Shown in pieces: positions 28,630 through 40,000 of a stretch of 64,000 nucleotides of DNA; the first letter of the stretch is position 1; each line of letters begins with the position of its first letter. A program made the position numbers and the translations under genes. The DNA is from Thiopseudomonas alkaliphila (GTDB lineage: Bacteria; Pseudomonadota; Gammaproteobacteria; Pseudomonadales; Pseudomonadaceae): NCBI RefSeq assembly GCF_001267175.1, contig NZ_CP012358.1:343501-407500 (forward strand), in the 5' to 3' direction. The notes beneath the pieces were generated by a model. It was not told the origin of the DNA. It did no database searches and was given only the letters and a program-made list of their open reading frames with translations.

Positions 28630-31600
28630 ATGAGCACTAGATCGCTAGGTCAGTTAACTCTTGATCTTATTGCAAAAGTTGGCGGTTTTACTGAACCCAT
28701 GGATAAAGCGGCTAGAAATGCACAGAAAAATGCAAAAGACATAGAGAACTCAGCAAATAAGGTGAAAAAATCTTCACTCGCTATGAAAACAGCATTGGCT
28801 GGTGTAGCTGCTGGGATTACCGCAAGTGCCTTTTCTGGTTGGATTAAAGGTTCGATTGATACAGCTAATGCTGCTTTAGATGTTGCTACTAAATTAGGCA
28901 CAACCACGAATGAGTTAAGCAAGCTGCGCTATGCCACTGCTCAAAGTGCAGGTATGGCAAATGGCGAGTTTGATATGGCTCTTCAGCGAATGACGCGAAG
29001 AGTTGCTGAAGCAGCCAAAGGAACTGGGGCTGCAGCTAAATCAATTCAGGAGTTAGGGTTAGATGCTCAACGGCTCTCCAAGCAAGACCCAGCAAAAACC
29101 TTTGTAGAGATTGTTGATGCATTATCTGAGCTTGATGAACACTCTGAGCGAGTACGCCACTCTTTTAAATTTTTTGATTCTGGCGGAGTAAAGATTGCAG
29201 CTGCTGCAGCTAGTGGTAAAGGAGCGATTAGTGATTTGGCGGATGAGGCAGAGCGTTTAGGTGGAGTCATTGATCATGATTTCGCCATTGCTGCGACTGA
29301 GTTTAATGCCAACTTAGGAAAAATGTCTCTCATTGGACAAGGTTTGTTTAATGAAATGGCTGCTAGATTGTTGCCAACATTGAACAAGTTGTCCGATGCG
29401 CTAGGCAGTGGAGGATTAAAGACTGTCGTTGATCAAGTTGTTAGTGGTACAGAAGTTCTAGCTGGCCTATTAATGACTCGCATGGTTGCATCGCTATTAA
29501 AAACAGGCGCCGCAGCATTAGTCGCTTCTAAGGATTTTGTCAGTCTGACAGCTAGCGGAGTACGAGCACAATTAGCACTGGCTGGCACTGAGCAAGCTTC
29601 ACGTAAAGCAACTTATGCACTAACTAGCTTAACTGTAACCGCCCGCGCTGCTAATGCGGCACTTGGGTTGGTTGGTGGGCCAACAGGCTTAGCTTTACTT
29701 GCTGGCTATGGCCTGTATAGCTTTGCTTCTAGTGCGAAGCAGACACGTGAAGATTTACAAAGCTTAGTGCCAGTGATGGATCAAGCGTTAGAAAAGCTAT
29801 CCACGATGGGAAGAGCAGCTCAGCTAGCTGAGTTAGATAAAAAACGTGAAGAATTAAACTCGGCAAAAGCTGAGCTTGAAAAAAGTTTAGGTAATACTGA
29901 GCGAGAAATTGAGCGTCGTTTAGCTTTTGCTTATAAGTCTGGGCTTAGCCCAGATGTTAGTGGTGGAGTTGCTGCATTAGAAGCTATATCCAAAGCCAGT
30001 AAAGATGTGCGAGCAAACGTAGAGGTCGACTTTGATGCTGTTGTAAGAGCTATTGAACAAGCCGACGACGTGTCAGAGCGTGGGGCTAAAAGTTTTATTG
30101 GCCTCATTGCCCAAGTGCAAAACATGATGGGTCCTGTGCGTACGCTAGAGCAAGATTATAAGCGAATGGAAGAAGCAATTAATGGGGCAACAAGTGCAGC
30201 GAATATAAGTAGTCATGTTCTAAGCAGTGTTGGCGAGCTGTATACAAAAATGTCGGGCGATTTGCAGGAGCGGATCGCTTTACTAGGCGTTACCAGTGAA
30301 GCAGAACGCTTTGCAATTCAGTATCGCTTAGGAAAGCACTCAGAGCTTAGTGAGAACGAGGCTGAATTGCTTAAGCAAGAGTATGCAAAGTTAGATGCTA
30401 AAGCAGCATCTTTAAAGAAACAGCAAGAGGTAGAGCAGGCAGCGCAACGTTATCGTAGTGAACTAAAAAATCAGAATAAAGAGCTTGAACGAGCAAAAAA
30501 AGCATTACTTAGTCAGGTAGAGGCGCTTGAAGATCAGGCTAAAGCACTTAATTACACAAGTGAGCAGTGGACGTTATATAAATTGTCCCGCGATGGTTTG
30601 GATGAGGCTGATCTAAGACGAGCTCAATTAGCACTTGAGCTAACTAACGCTTATGAGAAACAAAAAGAAGCACTAGAGCTTATTAATTCGCTAGCCAGCC
30701 AAGAAGAGAAGTCTTTGCATCGGTTGAAAGAGCGTAAAACGTTATTAGATGAAGCTGCGTTAGCTACCAATAAATATGCACTTTCATCTAAGGATTATGC
30801 GAAAGCAATAACAGCTATTTCAAAAGACTTGATAGTTGAGGCGCCTACGTTTGATGGGTTAGACGCATCGGTAGGGGGGCCATCCGGTGAACTGCTACGC
30901 GTAGCAGACGCTGAGTCTAAGCTACGTGAATGGCATGAGAAACAGCGCTTAATACAAATGCAAGCTTATGAGCAAGGCTTAATTGATAAGCAAACTTATA
31001 GCGATCGATTAAGTGAAATTGATGAAGAAAATAGTAAAAAGTTGGCAAGTCTTCAAAAAGCATCAACCACCGCAACTTTAGCAACGTATGCCAGCATGAC
31101 AGGACAAGCTGCAGAGCTATTGCGTGAGCTAGGACAGGAGGGCAGCATTGCTTACAAAGTAATGTTTGCTGCAAGTAAAGCGGCCTCAATGGCTCAGGCT
31201 ATCATTAATACAGAGCAGGCTGCTACTGCTGCGTTAGCGATTGATCCTACCGGAACGCTAAGCTCTTGGACCCGCGGATTAGGTTATATGTCGGTTGGTA
31301 TGATTGGTGCACAGACACTTGCAGGTATGGCACATGACGGTATTGACAAGGTTCCAGAAACAGGAACTTGGTTATTACAGAAAGGCGAGCGGGTCACCAC
31401 GGCTGAAACCTCAGCAAAACTTGATCGTACCTTAAACAAGGTTCAGGAAAATACGGCAAGCCGCGTTGGTGGAGATTTTCACTTTACAACTGATATTCAT
31501 GTGACAGCGGGTGTGGGCGTTTCCGAAAATGATGCTCGTCAGCAAGGAATGCAAATCGCTGAAAGTTATGCCATGCAGTTTAAACGGGCAATGCTTCAAG

Positions 31601-31647
31601 AGATGCGTCCGAATGGAGTGTTATTTAACTTTGTTAAAGGCGGATAG
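28630..31647 (+). CDS. tail tape measure protein
   Basis: 1005 residues, ATG after GGAG. N-terminal lambda-type tape measure domain (SLGQLTLDLIAKVGGFTEPMDKAARNAQKNAKDI), an Ala-rich hydrophobic region (about 330-370), long coiled-coil helices (about 380-720) and a C-terminal segment (DGIDKVPETGTWLLQKGERVTT) typical of siphovirus tape measures. It sets tail length and threads DNA into the cell; at about 0.15 nm per residue a tail near 150 nm is expected. It follows the chaperone genes as usual, apart from the insert. Confidence 0.94.
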   Translation: MSTRSLGQLTLDLIAKVGGFTEPMDKAARNAQKNAKDIENSANKVKKSSLAMKTALAGVAAGITASAFSGWIKGSIDTANAALDVATKLGTTTNELSKLRYATAQSAGMANGEFDMALQRMTRRVAEAAKGTGAAAKSIQELGLDAQRLSKQDPAKTFVEIVDALSELDEHSERVRHSFKFFDSGGVKIAAAAASGKGAISDLADEAERLGGVIDHDFAIAATEFNANLGKMSLIGQGLFNEMAARLLPTLNKLSDALGSGGLKTVVDQVVSGTEVLAGLLMTRMVASLLKTGAAALVASKDFVSLTASGVRAQLALAGTEQASRKATYALTSLTVTARAANAALGLVGGPTGLALLAGYGLYSFASSAKQTREDLQSLVPVMDQALEKLSTMGRAAQLAELDKKREELNSAKAELEKSLGNTEREIERRLAFAYKSGLSPDVSGGVAALEAISKASKDVRANVEVDFDAVVRAIEQADDVSERGAKSFIGLIAQVQNMMGPVRTLEQDYKRMEEAINGATSAANISSHVLSSVGELYTKMSGDLQERIALLGVTSEAERFAIQYRLGKHSELSENEAELLKQEYAKLDAKAASLKKQQEVEQAAQRYRSELKNQNKELERAKKALLSQVEALEDQAKALNYTSEQWTLYKLSRDGLDEADLRRAQLALELTNAYEKQKEALELINSLASQEEKSLHRLKERKTLLDEAALATNKYALSSKDYAKAITAISKDLIVEAPTFDGLDASVGGPSGELLRVADAESKLREWHEKQRLIQMQAYEQGLIDKQTYSDRLSEIDEENSKKLASLQKASTTATLATYASMTGQAAELLRELGQEGSIAYKVMFAASKAASMAQAIINTEQAATAALAIDPTGTLSSWTRGLGYMSVGMIGAQTLAGMAHDGIDKVPETGTWLLQKGERVTTAETSAKLDRTLNKVQENTASRVGGDFHFTTDIHVTAGVGVSENDARQQGMQIAESYAMQFKRAMLQEMRPNGVLFNFVKGG

Positions 31648-31650
31648 TGC

Positions 31651-31980
31651 ATGAAAGTTTTTGAGTGGAATTTGCAGTCAGAGCCATCAGCGACAGAGCG
31701 TGTTTCGATACGCAGTGTTAGTTTTGGAGATGGGTATGAACAATCAGTTGCTGATGGTTTAAATCCAATAGCTAAAGATTGGGATCTACGATTTAAAGGA
31801 AGGATTAGTTTAATAAGAGCAATCGATACCTTTTTAGCTGAGCATATTGGAAAAGCGTTCTTATGGGAAAACCCTTTGGGTGATCAAGGAATGTATAAAA
31901 GTGAAGGTAAAAATATTGTGATGCATACGGCAAATATTGCAACGCTAACCGTCAAGTTTAAACAGTGCTTTCATCCTTAG
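31651..31980 (+). CDS. minor tail protein M-like
   Basis: 109 residues of the Phage_min_tail family: VSIRSVSFGDGYEQSVADGLNPIAKDWDLRF near residue 19 and a C-terminal WENPLGDQGMY region are diagnostic. It joins the distal tail tip in lambda-type tails. Three bases separate it from the tape measure stop. Confidence 0.92.
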   Translation: MKVFEWNLQSEPSATERVSIRSVSFGDGYEQSVADGLNPIAKDWDLRFKGRISLIRAIDTFLAEHIGKAFLWENPLGDQGMYKSEGKNIVMHTANIATLTVKFKQCFHP

Positions 31981-31999
31981 CCTAGAGGAGTTCTTATTG

Positions 32000-32689
32000 A
32001 TGATTACAGCAGATTATCAGTTACTAGAGCCAGGAGCTGAAGTACAACTGTTAGAGGTGGATTGCACTGGTTTCGGTGGTGATATGTTGAGATTTCATGC
32101 TCATGATGCTGGCCCTATTATTTGGCAAGGACATGTATATCAGCCGTGGCCATGCGCTTTAGAGGGGGCAGAGTTGACAGGCCACGGTGCTGCTCCCACA
32201 CCGACATTATCGTTAGCCAATGTTGATTTAAGTATCACGGCTCTTTGTTTGCACTTTAATGATTTAACTCATGCAAAAGTTACTATTAGAGAAACGTTTT
32301 CACATTATTTAGATGCTGATAACTTTCCGAGCGGCAATGCTAAAGCAGACCCTGAGCAAGAAGCTATATCAATTTGGTATATCGATCATAAGGCATCTGA
32401 AAACGATGAAATGGTTGTTTTTTCATTGTCTTCTCCTGCAGATCTAGATGGGCAGATGTTGCCAGCTAGGCAAATCCACAGTTTATGTCAGTGGGCGATT
32501 ACTGGTGGCTACCGGGGGCCTGACTGCGGTTATTTAGGAGCTGCAAAGTTTACTGAGACAGGGGAGGTAACAGATGATCCTGCGCTAGATAAATGTGGAG
32601 GGTGTCTACATGACTGTAAAAAACGGTTTGGTGAACATGAAGAACTGCCATTTGGTGGTTTCCCAGCCTCTTCTCTAATTAGGGCTTAG
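32000..32689 (+). CDS. minor tail protein L-like (Fe-S tail tip protein)
   Basis: 229 residues. The cysteines CQWAITGGYRGPDCGY and DKCGGCLHDCKKRFG near the C-terminus fit Phage_tail_L, whose lambda member holds an iron-sulfur cluster in the tail tip. LPFGGFP at the end is conserved. A TTG at 31997 is an alternative start. Confidence 0.92.
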   Translation: MITADYQLLEPGAEVQLLEVDCTGFGGDMLRFHAHDAGPIIWQGHVYQPWPCALEGAELTGHGAAPTPTLSLANVDLSITALCLHFNDLTHAKVTIRETFSHYLDADNFPSGNAKADPEQEAISIWYIDHKASENDEMVVFSLSSPADLDGQMLPARQIHSLCQWAITGGYRGPDCGYLGAAKFTETGEVTDDPALDKCGGCLHDCKKRFGEHEELPFGGFPASSLIRA

Positions 32690-32690
32690 T

Positions 32691-33407
32691 ATGCGTAAAC
32701 ATATTTTTAAAGCCATTTGTCGTCATGCTGAGCAAGCTTACCCAAAAGAGGCATGTGGCCTTATTATCAAGTCGGGTCGGGCGCATCACTATTTTCCTTG
32801 TACTAATATCAGCTCAGAGTCAGGTGATGAGTTTGAAATAGCACCTAGTGAGTACGTTTTAGCTGAAGCTCAAGGTGAGATTATTGGGGTTGTACATACT
32901 CATCCTGATGAAAGTAGTCGTGCATCTATCGCAGATATTGTGCGCTGCAATGAAGGTAACTTACCTTGGTATATTTTGAGTTGGCCAGAGGCAGATTTAA
33001 ATATTATTCAGCCCCTTACAGGCATTCCACCGTTAGAAGGGCGCCCATTTGTTCATGGAACAAGATGTGACTGTTATGGCCTGATCCGAGACTTCTATGC
33101 ATTGGAGGCAGGCATAGAGCTGCCAAACTACTTTCGTGAGGATGAGTGGTGGGAAAAAGGGCAAAACTTATATTTGGACTTATTTGAAGAGACTGGTTTT
33201 TTAGAGGTTAGTAAAGGCTCGCTTCAACGAGGTGATTTGATAATTATGCAGGTTGAATCGAAAACAGCTAATCATGGAGCCGTTTATTTAGGTGATGGCG
33301 TAATTTTGCATCACTTATATGGTCGAATGAGCGGAAAAACAGTCTATGGTGGCTATCTATATGACCGAACAATTAAGTGTGGCAGACATCGTTTATGGGA
33401 GGCTTAA
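32691..33407 (+). CDS. tail assembly protein K-like (JAMM plus NlpC/P60 peptidase)
   Basis: 238 residues, two domains. Residues 1-105: a JAB/MPN metalloprotease with Glu (KEACGLI), HTHP and S-x6-D. Residues 115-235: an NlpC/P60 cysteine peptidase with Cys in RCDCYGLIRDFY and His in TANHGAVYLG. It probably opens peptidoglycan during DNA entry or processes tail-tip proteins. Confidence 0.93.
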   Translation: MRKHIFKAICRHAEQAYPKEACGLIIKSGRAHHYFPCTNISSESGDEFEIAPSEYVLAEAQGEIIGVVHTHPDESSRASIADIVRCNEGNLPWYILSWPEADLNIIQPLTGIPPLEGRPFVHGTRCDCYGLIRDFYALEAGIELPNYFREDEWWEKGQNLYLDLFEETGFLEVSKGSLQRGDLIIMQVESKTANHGAVYLGDGVILHHLYGRMSGKTVYGGYLYDRTIKCGRHRLWEA

Positions 33408-34004
33408 GTGGTTACTATTTTATTATCAGGCTCTTTAGCTAAACGTTTTGGACGCCGCCACAAGCGCTATTTAGAAAGTGGAACACTACGAGAAGCTTTA
33501 TCTGCTTTGCAGCAGACAGTAGAGGGATTCACTGAGTTTGTTAGGGAAAGTGATTTAAAAGGCATTCGTTATGCGATTTTCCGTAATCGAGAAAACATTT
33601 CAGAAGAATGTTTCTCACTAGCTGGTAGTCACGAGATTAGGATTGTTCCTGTTGTTTCGGGGAGAAAAAAAGGCGGTGTAATGCAAACAGTATTAGGCGG
33701 TGCGCTAATAGCTGCTGCGGCAGTGATGACCGGTGGGGCGTCTGCAGCATTTACTGCAGGTGGTTTGTGGGGTGGCGTAGCAATTATGGGGGCTTCATTA
33801 GCTTTAGGTGGTGCTATGCAACTATTAAGTCCTCAGCCCAAAGGTTTGAAAGGTCGTAGCGCTCCAGAAAATACTCCTTCGCATGGATTTGGTGGTCCAG
33901 TAAATACTGTTGCACAGGGATACCCTGTCCCTGTGCCTTATGGTGAGCGAGAAATTGGCGGTGCCGTCATTAGCGCTGGAATTTATCCCGAAGACAAAAT
34001 GTAG
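33408..34004 (+). CDS. tail assembly protein I-like
   Basis: 198 residues, GTG start adjacent to the K stop. A ubiquitin-like N-terminal half (LAKRFGRRHKRYLESGTLREALSALQQTVEGF) and a Gly/Ala-rich hydrophobic C-terminal half (ALIAAAAVMTGGASAAFTAGG) with the end YPVPVPYGEREIGGAVISAGIY match lambda I. It acts in tail-tip assembly. Confidence 0.92.
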   Translation: MVTILLSGSLAKRFGRRHKRYLESGTLREALSALQQTVEGFTEFVRESDLKGIRYAIFRNRENISEECFSLAGSHEIRIVPVVSGRKKGGVMQTVLGGALIAAAAVMTGGASAAFTAGGLWGGVAIMGASLALGGAMQLLSPQPKGLKGRSAPENTPSHGFGGPVNTVAQGYPVPVPYGEREIGGAVISAGIYPEDKM

Positions 34005-34021
34005 CTTTCAATATTACTAAG

Positions 34022-34047
34022 ACCCTCACATCGATGAGGGTTTTTTT
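34022..34047 (+). terminator. intrinsic terminator abutting the J gene start
   Basis: ACCCTCA-CATCGA-TGAGGGT followed by seven T; the ATG of the J-like gene comes immediately after the T-run. The GAGGG of the right arm could also be its ribosome binding site, so folding could couple termination and initiation. Confidence 0.88.
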
Positions 34048-37000
34048 ATGCCTAAGAGAAATATCATGACTGTATCTGCAGTACTTAAAGGTGCAAAGAA
34101 AGGTAAGAAAAAACCACGTCAACCAGTAGAACATCCTGACACTGCACGCTCGGTTGCTTATGCTCGAGTTTTATTAGCTTTAGCTGATGGTGAGGTGGAT
34201 CCAGAGATTACAGGTAAAAATATTTTACTAGATGGAACACCCATTCTAGATGAGCAGGGAAATGAAAATATTCCGGGTGTTAAGTGGGAGTTTCGGCCAG
34301 GTACGCCTCATCAGCTGCATATTGCAGGTATGCCTGTCGTTGAAAATGAAATTGGATTGGGCGTAGAACTCAAAAGTGACTCGCCTTTTGTCAAAAATAT
34401 TACTAATACTCAGTTGTCAGCTATACGTCTACGTTTTTCTTGGCCGCAGCTATATGAGCAGCTAGGTAATGGTGACGTTGTTGGTTACAAAATTGTATAT
34501 GCAATCGATATCGCGATTGATGATGGAAATTACCAAGAGGTTGGAAGCTATGTTATCAATGATAAAGTTACTACTGAATATCAGCGCTCTCACCGCATAG
34601 AGCTACCTAAAGCACTGACTGGCTGGCGGGTTCGAGTAAGGCGTTTAACACCTAATAAAGTAGGTGGCAAAGTAGCTGATACTATGCAGATTATTTCGCT
34701 AGCTGAAATTGTTGATGCAAAGCTTCGTTATCCCCATACAGCGTTATTATTCTTAGAGTTTGACTCAGCCCATTTTTCAGGGACAGTGCCCACAGTATCT
34801 GTTCGTAAAAAATGGAAACTAATTCGTGTTCCAAGCAATTACGATTCGATAGCTCGTACATATGATGGAGTATGGGATGGTAGTTTTGTATGGGCATACA
34901 CAAATAATCCTGCTTGGATTTGGTACGATTTAGTACTTTCTGAACGTTATGGGTTAGGGCGCTGGATTAAGGCTAGCCAAGTAGATAAGTGGTCTGTCTA
35001 TCGTATTGCACGTTATTGTGACGAATTAGTTCCAAATGGCAAAGGGGGTATGGAGCCACGTCATACCTTTGACTGTGTTTTTAATGATAGAAATGCAGCC
35101 TGGTCAACGTTGCGAGATATCGCAGCGGCATTCAATGGAATGACTTATTGGAATGGTGCACAGATTGCATTAGATGCTGATATGCCGCGCGCTGTTGAGT
35201 ACGTTTATACCAATGCAGATGTAAAAGATGGACAGTTTCAATATGGCAGTCAAAAAGCAAATACTAAGCACTCTATTGCTTTAGTTTCATATAGCAATCC
35301 AGATAATCATTATGAGCAAGAGCCGGTAGTAGTTTCAGATGATGGCATGATTCGCCGTTATGGTATTAATCAAGTAGAAGTTACTGCTATCGGCACTACA
35401 CGCGAGAGTGAAGCTCAGCGTCGTGGCAAACAACTATTGCTAACTAATAAGTTTGATCGAAGCATTTCTTTTGTGACTGGCTTAGAAGGGAAAATACCAG
35501 TACCAGGAATGGTTGTAGCTGTGGCTGATGAAAAGCTAGCTGGTCGTTCGATTGGTGGGCGCATATCTGCTGTAAGTGGACGCAAGATTACACTTGATCG
35601 TGAAGTTTCCGCCTTAGTGGGGGATAGACTCAAGCTTAACTTACCAAGTGGGCGCGCTGAGGCTAGAACTATTAGCGGTATTAAGGGGCGAGTAGTAACT
35701 GTAAACACTGTTTATAGTGAAGAGCCAAATGAGCAGGCTGTTTGGGTTTTAGAGCCCCTAGAGTTAAAGCTGCAGCAGTATCGAGTGCTGCGTGTAAAGC
35801 GTGCTAGCGGTTCTATAGAACATACTATTGAAGGCATTCAATATGAGCCAAGCAAATTTGAGCATGTAGAGCATGGTGCACGTCTAGATGAGCGGCCGAT
35901 CACCGTGCGTCCACCAAGTGTTCAGGTGCCGCCAAAAAATGTAGTAATTAGTAGTTTTAGTACTGTCCATCAAGGCCAAGCAGTTACAACATTACGTGTG
36001 CAGTGGGAGCAAGTAGAAGGTGCTATTGCTTATGAGGCGCTGTGGCGAAAAGACAACGGTGACTGGGTTGCAGTACCTCGTACTTCTAGCCTTGGGTTTG
36101 AAGTGACTGGTGTATATGCTGGTAAATATGTTGCACAAGTCAGAGCAGTAAATGCTGTAGATGTACTGTCTTTGCCATCTTTTAGTGAAGAAACTTTAGT
36201 TAAAGGAAAGCAAGGAACCCCACCTCATGTTGCATTTTTAAAAACAGAATCTTTGGTTTTTGGTATCAAGTTGAACTGGGGGTTCCCAGTGCAAGGTGCA
36301 CTTGATACTGAGCGAACAGAACTGCAGTACAAAGCTCAGAGTAATGAAGAGGTTCTTAGTTTAGGAAGTTTTGCCTATCCAGCAAACACGCACACATTAA
36401 CAGGGCTTGGGGCTGGGCAGATATTTAACTTTAGAGCTCGTTTAGTTGATCGATCAGGAAATATTGGTCCGTGGTCAAATTGGATTTCAGGAGAGTCCAG
36501 TGCAAAGGCCGAAGAAATTTTAGACTACCTGTCAGGTGAAATTAATGAGACTCATCTTGGTAAGCATTTAAATGAAAAAATCAGCTCTATTGATCAGATT
36601 GATGAGCATTTAAAAAGTGTGGAAGCTGGTTTACAGCAAACTGAACAACTTTTACATGAAAAGATAGATTCGATTGATGCTCTCGAGTATGGACTGAAAG
36701 ATCTTGATGTTGCTATACAGGAAACTGAAAAGCAATTGGGAGTTTTGGAGGGCAGTGTTGATACTAAGCTTGAAATATTTAATAAGGAGCTAGAAGAGCA
36801 GCTTTTTACTCTCAAGGAAGAAATAGAGAGTTTAGAGCAGTCAGGTCTATACGATGCTGAAATTGAATATTTGGCATCAGAAGTAGTGCTTTATGAAGGC
36901 GCTGTTTATAAAGCTAAGAAAGTCACAAAAGGCAATTTGCCAACCGATACCGTCTTTTGGGAGAAAATTGGTGACTACTCTTCAATTGATAATTTGGTAG

Positions 37001-40000
37001 GTGCTCTTGCAAGCCAGCTACAGGTTATTACTCAAAAAGTTAGTCAACAAGGAGAAGAGATTGCTACGCAAAGTGGCTCAATTACTAAACTATCTTCTAG
37101 CTTAAAGGTTGCCAATGAGAAAGCACAGCAAGGTATTGACGATGCCAAGGCTGCTAAGCAACTAGCAGAGACAAAAGCTGATGCCGCTGCAGTAGCAGCA
37201 TTAGATACCAAAGTCACTCAGCAAGGGCAAGACATTGCATCGCAAAGCAACTCATTGACCAAGCTGACTGCTGACTTAAAAGCTACGGACAGTAAAGCAC
37301 AACAAGGTATTACTGATGCGGCAGCGGCCAAAAAGCTCGCCAACACCAAGGCCGATGCCACTGCAGTAGCAGCGCTAGATACCAAGGTGACTAAGCAAGG
37401 GCAAGATATTGCATCGCAAAGCAGTTCATTAACCAAGCTGACTGCAGACTTAAAAATTATGGATGGTAAAGCAGAGCAAGGAATTGCTGATGCGGCGGCT
37501 GCCAAGAAACTGGCTGGCACCAAGGCCGATGCTGCTGTGGTTCAGGCATTGGACACCAGAGTGACTCAGCAAGGTCAAGATATTGCTTCGCAAAGCCAAT
37601 CTGTGACGAGTTTGAAAGCTGCGATAGATGCTCTGCCTAATACAGGCGTAAACCTTTTAGGCGCAGAGGCATCAATGGCTGCGACTATGGATGGCACATC
37701 TATGTTCAATGCCAGTCGAGAGTTGTTGGAGATAGGATCCGGGGTTGGTGTTTTAGACGCTGCTCTTAAATTTAAGCCTGATACTGCTGATAAAGTGGCG
37801 CTGTTTAGGTATTCACGCAGCGCTAATACTTGGGCAAACATTGAAGAAGAGAAAAACTACATTATCTCCGCTTATGTCTTCAGTCCCATCAATAAGCGAC
37901 TACAAATATTAGGCGTAATGGCTAATTCAGAAACGAATCCGCCGTGGTTTAATCGTTACCCCGCTGAAACTTCAGAGCGTTTTTCAGAAATTACGGGTGG
38001 TGAATGGACGAGGGTTTCTGCTGTCGTCAATGCACCTAAGGATGCCGTGATTCTGGGCATGACAATTTATATCAACGAAGAAAACTCACCGATTTCGGAG
38101 GAGAATTTTTTGTTGATTAGCCGAGTCATGGTTGAACAGCAGGTCGGAGATAACCGTACACCTTCGCCTTGGGTGCCTGGTAAAGCAGATGCTGTGTTAA
38201 ATGCGAACGCTTCAGCTTTGGCAGTATTAGATGCTCAGGTAACGCAGCAGGGTAAAGAGCTTATTTCTCAGAGCGGCTCAATAACGAAGCTTTCTTCTGA
38301 CTTAAAAGTTGTTGATGATAAGGCTCAGCAAGGTGTTGATGACGCTACGGCTGCTAAGGCATTAGCTGAAACGAAAGCCGATGCCACTGCGGTTCAGGCG
38401 CTGAATACGAAAGTCATTCAGCAAGGTGAAAAGATTGCGTCGCAAAGCAGTTCATTAACTAAGCTGACTGCAGACTTAAAAGCTACGGATAGTAAAGCAC
38501 AGCAAGGTATTGCTGATGCAGCGGCTGCCAAAAAGCTGGCTGGTACCAAAGCTGATGCCGCTGCTGTTCAAGCACTGGATACGCAAGTCACTCAGCAAGG
38601 TGAAAAGATTGCGTCGCAAAGCAGTTCATTAACTAAGCTGACTGCAGACTTAAAAGCTACGGATAGTAAAGCACAGCAAGGAATTGCTGATGCAGCGGCC
38701 GCCAAAAAGCTGGCTGGTACCAAAGCTGATGCCGCTGCTGTTCAAGCACTGGATACGCAAGTCGCTCAGCAAGGTGAAAAGATTGCGTCGCAAAGCAGTT
38801 CATTAACTAAGCTGACTGCAGACTTAAAAGCTACGGATGGTAAAGCACAGCAAGGAATTGCTGATGCAGCGGCCGCAAAAAAGCTGGCTGACACTAAGGC
38901 CGATGCCGCTGCGGTTCAGGCACTAGACACGAAAGTCACTCAGCAAGGTCAAGATATTGCTTCTCAAAGCCAATCTGTGACGAGTTTGAAAGCTGCGATA
39001 GATGCTCTGCCTAATACAGGCGTAAACCTTTTAGGCGCAGAGGCTTCAATGGCGGCGACTATGGATGGCACATCTACGGCCTATGCCAGTCGCGAGCTGC
39101 TGGAGATAGGCGCTGGGGTTGGTGCTTTAGACGTAGCTCTTAAATTCAAGCCTAATACCGAGGAAAAAGTGGCGCTGTTTAGGTATGCGCGCAGTGCTAA
39201 TACTTGGGCAAACATTGAAGAAGAGAAAAACTACATTATCTCCGCTTATGTCTTCAGCCCCATCAATAAGCGACTGCAAATATTAGGTGTAACGGCTAGT
39301 TCAGAAGAGGGGTCTCGTACTTGGTTGAATCGTTACCCTGTTGAAACTTCAGAGCGCTTCCCAGAAATTACTGGCGGTGAGTGGACGAGGGTTTCTGCTG
39401 TCGTCGATGCACCTAAGAACTCAGCAATTCTGGGTATATTAATCTATATCAACGAAGAGAAATCTCCGATTTCGGAGGAAAACTTTTTGTTGATTAGTCG
39501 AGTCATGGTTGAGCAGCAGATCGGAGATAACCGTACACCTTCGCCTTGGGTACCAGGTAAAGCAGATGCTGTATTAAATGCGAATGCTTCGGCCTTGGCA
39601 GTATTAGATGCTCAGGTAACGCAGCAGGGTAAAGATATCCTTTCTCAAGGACGCTCCTTGACTGAAATATCCGTTAAGGCGAACAAAAATACAGCAGCAA
39701 TCCAACAGGTATCTAGCGCACAAGCTTCTACAAGTGGAAAGTTATCTGTAATGCATAGCGTAAAACTTGCTGTTACAGCTGATGGCCGTTATTACGCAGC
39801 AGGCATGGGGATTGGAATCGAAAATACCCCTAGTGGAATGCAGTCTCAGATGCTTTTTAGTGCGGATCGCTTTGCATTTTTTAACAATGCTAATGGAAAA
39901 GCTGTGTCTCCTGCCGTTATTCAAGGGGGGAATATTTATCTAAATAACGCTTTCATTCAAAATGCGACTATTACATCAGCCAAAATAGCAGACTCTGCAA

